Positions 31,040-40,421 of a stretch of 64,000 bases of DNA are shown here, piece by piece. Below the pieces are notes generated by a model. The model saw only the letters and a list, made by a program, of their open reading frames with translations, searched no databases and was not told the DNA's origin. This DNA is from Nematopogon swammerdamellus (lineage: Eukaryota; Arthropoda; Insecta; Lepidoptera; Adelidae), in NCBI GenBank assembly GCA_946902875.1, contig OX336351.1, forward strand, positions 4,275,761 to 4,339,760, in the 5' to 3' direction. The position numbers and the translations under genes were made by a program. Numbering within the stretch: position 1 is the stretch's first letter; the number at the start of each line of letters is the position of its first letter.

Positions 31040-32000
31040 CGTTCATCAGGGTCATCGAGCCTGTTTTATCGGTACTACTATGGCCGCTGCTCAGACGAAC
31101 TAGCTTCCCTCATCCCTCCTCCTCCTGTCGCCTTCTCCAAACCCGCCGCATACTCTCGCGGAAGACCCCTTTTGTAGTCTAACTAAAGAACTGTTCTTCG
31201 AACTGCACGATTCTCTAAATCGTGATTGTGTCGTACTGCAAAGGTGTGGAACGTGTGTGGGCATTAGTCCGCCTTTAAGCCGGACTGACACCTCCTCGGG
31301 GGTGAAACTGGCTGCGCTTGAGGCTTCGACATCGGGCACAGCCACCCAGTCCGGAAGCAATAAAAATTATAAAATAAATACGCAAGTCGCATTAGCAGTC
31401 GATCGCATGGCTATAGAAAATAGGCCGTGATTTCTGGACAACTCAGAATACTGAACTCTTCTCTCTTTGGTCATGTCGGATAAAGAGAAGTGCTGATGAC
31501 ACATAGTAGGCACTATCCACTAGGAAGAAACAAGGCTGAAATCACGGGTGTTGCGGCTAAGCAACTTGCTTACACTTCACCTGTGATGGAATATTGCAGC
31601 CATCTTTGGAAAGGATCTTTCAAATACCTTCGTTCAGCCTTGGATTCTATCCAGCGACGAGCCATTCGTCTCATTGGCGACTCTGTACTCACGAAGGACA
31701 TTCAATCACTGATGCAGAAACGCATCATTGGATAATAGAGTCTGTTTTACCGGTACCACCACATAATAACTAAATAGTTACTGGTACTACTATGGCCGTT
31801 GCTCTGAGAAATTGGCTTTCCTCATCGTTCTTCCTTATGTTGGCTTTCCCCAAACCCATCATACTCCTTTGCAGTCGACATAATCAGAATGGTTTAGTGC
31901 CGCTGTGCAGAGGTTTGGAATGCTTCCGCTTCCGACGAGTATGTTTCCTTATTCCACGGATCTTCAAATCCTTTAATAATCGATGTCCGGTTACGTAGCT
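31040..32000 (+). pseudogene. Two fragments of jockey-like LINE RT C-terminus
   Basis: 31050-31360 reads FYRYYYGRCSDELASLIP, then frame breaks. 31550-31990 reads VMEYCSHLWKGSFKYL, IQRRAIRLIGDSVLT and YYYGRC with further breaks. Both belong to the C-terminal part of LINE ORF2, beyond the polymerase core. Stops and frameshifts show decay. Confidence 0.7.
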
Positions 32001-32203
32001 AATCATGTCTGAATCCACGTGGACAGACAGAATGCATAGAGTGCAGATGAAATGGGGGCATTCTATGATGCGTCAGATTTATCGTCGAAGGTTTAAGGTT
32101 TTTTTTTATTTAGGTTTGTCTACTACATAGCTTCGCCCCATACAGGGCGGTAGCCCTATATTATTACTTCTGTGCCCATACATTCAATTACTTAAAATGA
32201 CGT

Positions 32204-32495
32204 TTTTTTTTTATGTAAACCAACATGGGTGGCTGTTCCGAAAGACCAATGGTGCATTCGACAGAGCCAAAAACACCTCTCCTCGCGAAACCACGCTCAG
32301 TTAGGTGCCATGCCAGGGGATTTGCGGATTGTTGCTAGGCTGTCTAGCCTGTTAATACGACGTTTGAAGACACCCAGGTTAAAGGATTCGGGAAACACAC
32401 TCGCCGGAAGACAGCTCCACACCCTAGCGGTGCGACAAAGAAACGATTTAGAGAACCGATGGGTTCTCAAAAGCCCAATGCCAACAACAACTTAA
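32204..32495 (-). pseudogene. 3' end of jockey-like LINE with A-tail
   Basis: The minus strand reads HRFSKSFLCRTARVWSCLPA, then VFPESFNLGVFKRRINRL, and reaches an A-tail (poly-T at 32206-32213 on plus). It is the same family as 15597-15960. Confidence 0.75.
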
Positions 32496-32725
32496 AATTA
32501 CTTAACAATTATTAAAAGCTATCTACAATTACGGACAAACAGAACGTGGTTAATATGAATTTACGCTATGTACATATGCTAAAAAAGAGGTTAGAAAGTA
32601 CAAAATAGAACGTAAGCAATAACTAATATAAAACTAAACTGAAACTAACAACAAAAAAGAGAACAGAATATAAATTAAAACGTAAACGTAAAGGACTTCA
32701 AAAATAGTTCGCTTTCTCGACTCAC
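32496..32725. other. AT-rich sequence, nothing recognised
   Basis: No open frame or repeat assigned. On the minus strand it would be the start of the intron after the candidate exon at 32726. Confidence 0.4.
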
Positions 32726-32759
32726 CCTGTCCTTGTGTGCGCGCGGAGGACTTGCCCAT
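32726..32759 (-). CDS. Candidate alternative first coding exon of the P4-ATPase (short N-terminus)
   Basis: On the minus strand, an ATG with a G at -3 and +4 follows an in-frame TGA and opens MGKSSARTQGQ. One further G comes before donor GTGAGTC. This is the same phase (1) as the exon at 29539-29752, so splicing to 13614 also restores GAG and TERRIKAN. The resulting short N-terminus would be similar in length to vertebrate ATP8B2-type proteins. It sits in a CpG-rich island (about 32700-33000). A Gly at position 2 with Ser at 5 and 6 would allow N-myristoylation (inference). It could also belong to another transcript. Confidence 0.4.
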
Positions 32760-32849
32760 CTCGCCGTGGTGTCACCCTCCGTCGCGCACCCCGTGCATCT
32801 AGCCCGCCCCCCTCCTCGCACTTAAACTTTCACTTAGTGAGGGCGTGCG

Positions 32850-32995
32850 CTATATGCGCGCGTAGAGCGGCTTGAGTCTCGTGCTAGGGCTGCTCAGCAG
32901 CAGCGCTGCCTTGGAGGGCGAGGGCGGGGGCTGGAGGGGACAGGCGCGGGGGAGCTGCCCGCACATGGTGCGCCACCCGCCGCCGCTGGTGCCGT
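32850..32995 (-). CDS. Candidate terminal exon of an unidentified gene, or 5' UTR of the flippase
   Basis: On the minus strand, acceptor TTTGTTGCAG is followed by two bases and 47 codons (GTSGGGWRTMCGQLPR ... KPLYARI) to TAG at 32850-32852. The reading frame is Pro/Ser-rich and open. Either it is the last coding exon of a gene lying to the right, or the acceptor is fortuitous and this is the 5' UTR of the short-N-terminus flippase exon. No family recognised. The 22-bp minisatellite begins within a few bases upstream of the acceptor. Confidence 0.3.
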
Positions 32996-33000
32996 CTGCA

Positions 33001-33362
33001 ACAAACAACAATACCGGTTACTGCATGCAACAATACCGGTTAGTGCATGCAACAATACCGGTTACTGGATGCAACAATACCGGTTACTGGATGCAATACC
33101 GCTTACTCCATGCAACAATACCGGTTACTGCATGCAACAATACCGGTTACTGGATGCAACAATACCGGTTACTGGATGCAACAATACCGGTCACTGGGTG
33201 CAACAATACCGGTTACTGGATGCAACAATACCGGTTACTGGATGCAACAATACCGGTTACTGGATGCAACAATACCGGTTACTGGATGCAACAATAGCGG
33301 TTACTGCATGCAACAATACCGGTTACTGGATGCAACAATACCGATTACGTATGACAATGGCG
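33001..33362. repeat. 22-bp minisatellite, about 16 units
   Basis: The unit is CAACAATACCGGTTACTGGATG with point variants (GCATG, GGGTG). The last units drift to CAATACCGATTACGTATGA. The unit has no stop in any plus frame, and 22 is not a multiple of 3, so all three forward frames are open. These frames are artefacts. Confidence 0.9.
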
Positions 33363-33385
33363 ATTACATAAATTATGATAAGCAA

Positions 33386-33640
33386 TAGGGATATGACTCC
33401 CTTCTTATATTACTAGGTGGTAGGGTTTAACCCGCCCGGGTTGATACCATCGCACTGAATGAAAGGTCGGTCGAAACGGCTATGTAAATAGTTTGTGTTT
33501 TCCGTCCAGTTCAGTGTAACCGGCACGACCGAAGGGAAGCACTGACGTGACACCAAGTTTACCCGGTGTTATGGGCTGACTGCTGACATCACGGATGTTG
33601 TAGGTGATGTAGCCAACTGTGTCAGTTTCCATAAAAAAAA
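33386..33640 (+). mobile_element. 5'-truncated SINE
   Basis: It starts at AGGGATATGACTCCC and ends with an A-run, next to the decayed end of the minisatellite. Variants include a duplicated GCTGACT near 33575. Confidence 0.8.
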
Positions 33641-33824
33641 TGCCGATTACTTATACCTAATAATCGCAAAAAATTATACCGGAGCGGGGAGGCTGAGGCA
33701 AGAGCGAGCGTATAGGAATGCGGGGCGAACCAATGACAGCCAGCGGGGGTTGCTGCGGAGGGGTGCGCGCGGGGCTTAGGAATTTGGGAAGAGCAAATTA
33801 ACAACACACGGGCGCTTGACTTTG
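33641..33824. other. Unassigned, moderately GC-rich
   Basis: 33670-33790 is GC-rich without splice-bounded open frames. Confidence 0.4.
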
Positions 33825-33990
33825 ACAACAATGGCCGTTTACGTACGATATTACAACAAAATTGAGTACATATAACAACAACATCTATCATACGTACAAC
33901 AGATATTATGTATCACGTATGACAACAACACCGATTACGTATGACAACAACACCGATTACGTATGACAACAACACCGATTACGTGTTTGG
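33825..33990. repeat. Dispersed repeat carrying a 22-bp minisatellite variant
   Basis: ACAACAATGGCCGTTTACGT, ACATATAACAACAACATCTA, then three units of CAACAACACCGATTACGTATGA. The same block recurs at about 54870-55040. Confidence 0.75.
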
Positions 33991-35065
33991 TGTTCCGAAC
34001 CCTTTTATTTAATGAAGTCCTGAATCCTGATGGCGCAGTTGAACAATACTTGACAAGAATATTAACCATTGACACTAAAATAAAAAAAAAATGTAATAAA
34101 TAAATTAAAAAATAACCCCATTGGCCACTTACGGGCGAACAATTTTATTTAATGTTTGCTTTAGATAGGTAGAAATAATTGATTGTTCCAAAATATTTTT
34201 ACAGAAACAAGCTCTCCATACAATATACATCTGGGGCAAAGGCGAAATTATCCCTTAAAGGGATTTTTTCAAGCCAACCTTCGGGTATTGGATAGTTATA
34301 AATATATACATTTTTATATTGTTACCATTTTATATTCGTTGAGAGCGATACTCAAGACGGACAGACAGACACAAGACAGCGATAAAAAAAGAAGTGAAGA
34401 GGTTTATAAAAGGAATTTCGCTTAAAATAAAATACAACGTTCGGCAAATATTTTATTATCTGATTGTGTACTACCACTTAAGTTTCCAAGAAAAAAAAAC
34501 AACTTGTTTATTGATGTAATAACAAGATAACTGAGTAGGTAGGTACCTAGTAATTCCAACAATTCCAGCCTGACTAAAGCCGCGTCTCCTGCGCATGTTT
34601 TTTCGAAACAATACACAAAACACATAAACATTATTTCTCTAAGGTTTCTTGAAATTCGAGTCAGACAGCCTCACGTAAGCAAGAGAATCTGACTATAGAG
34701 CTTCGTCTAGGAATTCTAGGATAGAGACGCGCGAGTTCGTGCGATAGGGACGGCGCTCTACAACCGGATGGTCTCTCTCTAAAGCTCGACACACATTATG
34801 TATTTCCAACCGTACGTTGTTTGGCCAAGATTTTGGAAGGATAGTAGATATGCGAAGGAGGCGTGTCCGCGACACGTTAATATGGGTAGATTTACCCATA
34901 TTAACTATCGATGTGTGAGTACATTGTATATTGCTATTACCTACTTATATCTCACACCATACGACTCTATAACGTCCAACGGTTGACTGGGAGGAATAAG
35001 TCCGCCTTTGTCATGTAAAATACTTATAATTTGTTTCTGTCAAATGGTTTTTTGGAGCAATAAAG
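33991..35065. other. Nothing firmly recognised
   Basis: Contains decayed dispersed-repeat motifs (GGCAAAGGCGAAATTATCCC near 34236) but no gene. A short palindrome, ATATGGGTAGATTTACCCATAT, lies near 34880. Confidence 0.4.
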
Positions 35066-35351
35066 TTTTTTTTTTATGGAAATTGACACGGTTGGCTACA
35101 TCACCTACAACATCCGTGATGTCAGCCCATAACACCGGGTGTGAACTTGGTGCCACGTCAGTGCTTCCCTTCGGTCGTGCCGGCTACACTGAACTGAACT
35201 GAAAACACAAACTATTTACATAGCCGTTTCGACCGACCTTTCATTCAGTGCGGTGGTACCAACCCGGGCGGGTTAAACCATACCACCTAGTAATATAAGA
35301 AGGGAGTCATATCCCTTAGTCGCTTTTTACGACATAAACGGAGATAGATGC
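35066..35351 (-). mobile_element. SINE, left part, interrupted by the outer BEL/Pao element
   Basis: The minus-oriented SINE runs from its A-tail at 35066 to GATGC at 35347-35351. It resumes at 53524-53570 after the retrotransposon. The two parts together match other copies through the CTGCATCTC region. Confidence 0.88.
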
Positions 35352-35618
35352 TGTTCGCGCTGGTAACACTGGCTGCAGTCGGACGTTAGCCGCAAGAAGA
35401 CTTCGCCTCTGATCCGGTCGGTCGGCCGACCGCCTGCGCCTGCCTTCACATCACTCGCTCTCTCGGCCTTTTTTCGCTTGACGCGCGGCGTGCGCGCATC
35501 TGTCGTATTTTTGCATATTCGTGTCTGAAGAACCGCATTAAACCTATTATACAGTCCACAACCATTTTATTTCGAAGTGCTAGGCCCCTTCAACTAGAGA
35601 GAAGTCCTAGCGCAATCA
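35352..35618 (+). repeat. 5' LTR of outer BEL/Pao
   Basis: Starts TGTTCGCGCTGG and ends GCGCAATCA, 267 bp. It is identical by eye to 53257-53523, which implies a recent insertion. Confidence 0.95.
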
Positions 35619-35621
35619 TTT

Positions 35622-35639
35622 TGGTCCATTCGAACCGTA
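35622..35639 (+). promoter_or_regulatory. Primer binding site of outer element
   Basis: TGGTCCATTCGAACCG lies three bases after the LTR. It resembles the tRNA-Tyr-type PBS of the inner element with one extra A. Confidence 0.6.
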
Positions 35640-36603
35640 CGTCGCGAAAATCTCGACGCGCGCGGTGCGACGCGCGACCGCCATTGCATCACTTTGGCGG
35701 ACACCACGCGCTTCGCTCGACTTCGAACTCGGAGCACACGGCACCGAGGATCCTACAAGTCAACATCACGCCTCAAGCAAAGTCATCGCATCAGTTTCAT
35801 CGTCCCGCGGGAGCCGACAGCGGTCATCGGACTCAGCACACGGCACGTGGTGGACACGACGGTACACAGCTGTCATCAATCGATCGGACAAGAAAGAAGA
35901 CTCAAGTTCAAGACGCCTGCGCAGCGCGGCGGAGGTTGAGAACTCGTGAGATCGTTCCGATATATCCTTATTATTGCCTGCATTCCCTGCTTAATCCTGC
36001 GATCATCCTTTCAGTAGTTTGGCTAGAATTTCATTTCATTACTGCCTACCTACATCTATAAAAAAAAAAACTTTCATTGCTTTCATACTTGCAAACCATT
36101 CTTGCAAATTCATTTATGTAATTTACTGAGTGCATGCCTTCATTTCATCGCATTCCTGTGCTAATTTCGTTAAAATTTAGGACCTTTTGGATCACGAGAA
36201 GGGTCTACATACATACTTATATCTACTATCATTTGCATGCAGCATTGCATAGTTATAAATCGTTATCCCGCTTTATCTCCAAACAGCTTCACTTAAGTTC
36301 TTGATTTGTGATTCTTAATTGTGTTGTTGTAGCGACGACGGTGCCAGCTGGACGGTCAAGCGGACCGGTTGAGCGAGATACAATCAGTGCGGTGCACACG
36401 TGCGACACACATACTACTAACAAACGGAATATAAGTATCCCAACATTCGTAAAATTTCTCCTTCTCTTTCTCCTTTGTCAGTTTCAGTATATAAAACTCC
36501 ACACGCCAGCCGCGTGAGTAAAATAAATTGTAAACCAATCATAATCACAGTTCATTTAATTATCCATATTTATAATTAATCAAATCAAATATTCATTATT
36601 ATC
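35640..36603. other. Outer element leader
   Basis: Almost 1 kb between PBS and gag. It contains a 146-codon plus frame (35621-36061) without recognisable domain, which I do not call as a gene. Confidence 0.5.
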
Positions 36604-38091
36604 ATGGCTCAATCAATTGAGAAATTAATAAAAAGGCGTGCATCATTGAAAGCTAAGTTAACTCAATTTAACACCTATTTCAAGGTGCTTTCCAGTAATC
36701 CTAAGTTAAGCGAGCTACAATTACTTGAGCTCGACAATAGACTTTCCAAAATCACCGAAGTATATCCTGAATATGATGTCCTCCAATCTGAAATCGAACT
36801 TTTATGTGAAACTTCAGATGAGCAGTTTGCGGAACGCGAGAAGTTCGACGAGCAGTACTTCAAGCTGGTGTCGGCCGCACGACAGCTCGTCGCTAGGGAC
36901 AGCCGCGTACAGGATGGTGGTCAGGCGCTGGCAAGTACAGCGGAAGGTAAAGGTGAACGTGGGACAAGTCATCCAGGGGGTTCGGTCAAATTACCCACCA
37001 TTGAGTTGCCCACGTTCTCCGGTCAGTATCAACACTGGCTTGAATTTAGAGACACATTCACTTCACTTATTCACACAAACAATTCGATACAACCGATTAA
37101 CAAATTTCATTATTTGCGCGCTGCTCTGAAGGGTAGCGCATTGTTGGTTACCGATTCATTAGAGTTTTCAGCGGCAAATTACACTATCGCATGGCAACAG
37201 CTGTGCGAACGATTTGATAATAGCAGGTTATTAATTAATAATCATATGAATGCATTGTTTAACATTTCACCCATGAAAGAGGAATCACCTAAGGCAATAA
37301 GGCACATTTTAGATACATTTACAAAAAACTTGCGTGCGTTGGAGACGCTGAACGAACCAGTGACGCACTGGGACACCATGATCATTCATCTTGTATCAAG
37401 CAAGCTCGACTCTGTCACCGCGCTCGAGTGGGAAGTGTATCGCAACACGCTGTCGGGCGCTCCCAAGTTGGGCGACCTGAGCAAATACTTACGTGACCGA
37501 GCCAACTTGCTTGAGACAATGGCAGATTCAAAACGTAAAACCAGCATCGACAAATATAATGCCAAGTCACTCATAATCACGTCACCATCAACAAAATATA
37601 CCTGCCCAGTATGTAAGGGAAAACATGCTTTGTTTGCTTGTCACGACTTTAAAACTTTATCCATAGAAGCACGGAATGATAAAGTTAGAGAGTTGCACTA
37701 TTGCTGGAACTGTCTCCAGCCAGGTCATTCACACAAGGACTGCAAGAGCGGTCACTGCAAGTTGTGCACACAAAAACACAACACACTACTACATATAGAC
37801 AGAGGTGTACACGAAACAATAAACACAAACATTTCATTACCGGCCACGGTAAACGCACAGGTAGTACTGTCAACTGACGTCGTCAAGGTTGAAGACAATC
37901 AAGGTAGGCTACACACAGTTCGAGCGCTGCTCGACAATGGCAGCATGTCATGCTTTATCACACAAAACTTATGCAAAGTTCTTAATTTGGCTACACAGGC
38001 CACACACGTTTCAGTATCCGGTATCAACGGCCGCACAAGTGTCGTCAATCGGAAGTGCAGCGTTACAGTCAGTTCACGTTTTAACAGATAT
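36604..38091 (+). pseudogene. Outer element gag and start of protease, cut by insertion
   Basis: The frame opens MAQSIEKLIKRRASLKAKL. It contains the BEL/Pao Gag region (DUF1759-type: LPTIELPTFSGQYQHW, RDTFTSLIH, YLRAALKGSA) at about residues 128-215. Zinc-binding cysteines follow at about 336-350 (CPVCKGKHALFAC) and 368-390 (CWNCLQPGHSHKDC). The aspartic protease begins with ALLDNGSMSCFI at about residue 440. At 38092 the inner LTR starts; the frame reads 12 codons of it and stops at 38127. Gag itself is intact and the protease is split. The remainder is at 49519-53147 in the same frame when the insert is discounted. Confidence 0.92.
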
Positions 38092-40381
38092 TGTTGCCGA
38101 CAGACCTCAAAAGTGCGGTCTAGCTAGTTAAATCGGCATCCAGGTAGTCATATTTAGGTAAAGTGTTGCGAGAGGCTCCTGCCTCTTATGAGTGCCATCC
38201 CGCGAGGTGGACAAGTGCGTAGCGCAGTGGACTTTGCGCTGCGCACATAGATATAGAACACTTTTACTTAAGATTGATGAATGAATAATGTTTGTAGTTT
38301 ATAGTTTACACTTTTTTATAATTTTATTATTTACAACTTGATAGATACATAGTTTACATTTTTATATTTTACATTGATATTTTTAGTTTTTTTTGGAAAC
38401 AAGAATTATTGTAAAATCATGATAAAAATGTAACTTAAAATCGTGCTATAATGTTGGAATATTATATAGAGTTAAAATCATTATTCATATTGCATAACAT
38501 GTTGTAATGTAACGGGCGTGGAGGGAGCTTGCTAACACATTGAATAAACGAATATACAACGCGTAAGTGCGTATGTGTTAGTAAGCAACCTCCACGCCGT
38601 GTCCGTTGTCTGGAAAAACCCAGGCAACGGTTTTGCGCACGGCCCGACTCCGACCGTGGGAAAGTATTGTTTCGCCAAGGCCGGGGCGAGGATTGAGCGA
38701 CCCTCCCGATCGGACTGTGGCCGTGAAGGAGGCCGCGAAAATAACTTGGAAAAATGAAAATGTTATGTATGCCAATCGATAGAGCTGAAAATGTAGATTC
38801 CAAATATGTAACTGTTATTAAAATTGTACGGTTGGTTTTCGAGAAAAACCGCACGCACGCTCTACGCGGGTGCGGTGATTTTCCCCTGTTTTCCCGACTG
38901 GAGGCTCAGTCTCTGATAGACTTGGGACATGTGGGGTACCACTGGAACCGCCTGGAGGAGACGAACAGAATGGTATACTGTTTGTCATGATAGGAATCCT
39001 CCAGGCCCGAGTCTGAGGCCCGATCTCCCATAACGTGCTAGCGCGCCACGCCAGTGGCGACGCCTCGCGGGGGACGGGCGGACTCGGCGCGCGGAAAGCG
39101 AGACAGAGCACCGCGCGGGTTAGAAAAGTGTTTTCCGTACCTTGGGTACGGAAAATGATTTTTCACCCACATGTCCAATACCTCTTTGGGACGGGCTCGA
39201 CTTAGCGCATCTTTTGAGCTACCTTGGGTAGCTCTAATATTTTTTCTATAGGCGCTAGGTCGGGCGAACACTTAGTATGCAGAGAGGACCTTGGGCCCTC
39301 TCTCAGCTAAGCCCGGATAGGGAGGGGTATGGTTGTATAGGAAAACTATAGTGTTTTTCAGCCCCTATTCGGGCATACCACTCCACAGGACGAGAGTGGT
39401 ATGGTTTCCTAGCCAGGTCGTTCCAAAGAGAATAAACTTTAGGGAGCCTCTAGTCGGAAACAGTAAGGCTGAGTGCCATGCCGAATGGCATATATAGATA
39501 AAAAAGTAAGCTCTATCGATTGGCCAAATGTGTATATGTATATTTTTGGGAAAAAATAAATATTTAGTCGGACGGCGCACTCTTGCGTCTCGGTCGGTCG
39601 GACGCAGCGACCTCAGGCGGCGTAGAGAGGCGAAAAAGAGAAAGTTTTTTGAGCTTTTAATATAAATATAGGGCCACCTTGGGTGGCCCGGCAGTTCTTC
39701 TACCACACTCGCCTAGTGCGCCTCGTTCACTCCGGAGTTGAACTAGCCTCTCGTCAGCCACTGGATCCGTCGGAGACCTTCGTTCTTGCAGTCGTGCGTT
39801 CCACCTCGGTGGCTCGTACTTCGGTCGGGGCGGAGGCTGCGGCGGAGCTGTCGTGAGGTGAGCCGTGCTGTGTTGCCGTGTTAGCCTACTGTAGACCTGA
39901 CCCTCGGGGTCCTTCACGGGTGACCTCCCAACATGGCTTGGTAGTAGGCAGCCCGTGAAGTTCGGTCTCATAGGCGCACAGCGGCCAGTCGGCTCGCGCA
40001 GAGTAAGTGGTGTACGTACACGCAGTACGTACCTAATTGTTTCGTCAAGTGACTCTCTATCGCCGCCGTAGTAGCGTTGACCGGCCACAAGTCGCGGAGT
40101 ACACCGTCCGGCGCCATTGTACCATAGACGCGTATTTTATTCACTCCTGCGTCGCTCGCGCATCCGCGCCCGTCCATTCCCGTTCCTCTCCGCGGAGCGG
40201 ACGACAAGACTCACGTCGGATCGCGCGGGTTCAAAGGGTACATATCCCTCGACAGGGGAGGTCGCGATCGTATTGGTAGCGGTCGCGATCGTTCCTAAGG
40301 ACGGTGGGTCAGCGCCCAGGAAGCCCGCTCTGAGGGTGCCGCGCACCGCAACTCAGCTCGGCGGGCGGCTCGGCTTCAACA
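38092..40381 (+). repeat. 5' LTR of inner BEL/Pao, 2290 bp, hairpin-rich
   Basis: Starts TGTTGCCGACAG and ends GGCTTCAACA. It is unusually long for BEL/Pao. It contains a long imperfect hairpin at 38514-38599 and at least four short hairpins with a CTTGG loop (39131-39155, 39216-39234, 39281-39303, 39671-39689), as well as further stems at 39309-39374 and 39375-39402. Open frames within it are short and unassigned. Confidence 0.93.
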
Positions 40382-40382
40382 G

Positions 40383-40400
40383 TGGTCCTTCGAGCCGGAT
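40383..40400 (+). promoter_or_regulatory. Primer binding site of inner element (tRNA-Tyr type)
   Basis: TGGTCCTTCGAGCCGGA, one base after the LTR, is complementary to the 3' end of insect tRNA-Tyr (CCGGCTCGAAGGA plus CCA) as I remember that tRNA. Confidence 0.7.
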
Positions 40401-40421
40401 TTACGCACCACGGCAAGCACG

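Noticed and set aside
33047..33388. Repeat-rich proteins (TGYWMQQYRLLDATIPV type)
   Set aside because: The 22-bp unit has no stop in any forward frame, so open frames are automatic.
35621..36061. 146-codon gene in the outer element leader
   Set aside because: Overlaps the primer binding site, has no recognisable domain, and BEL/Pao leaders normally lack a gene here.
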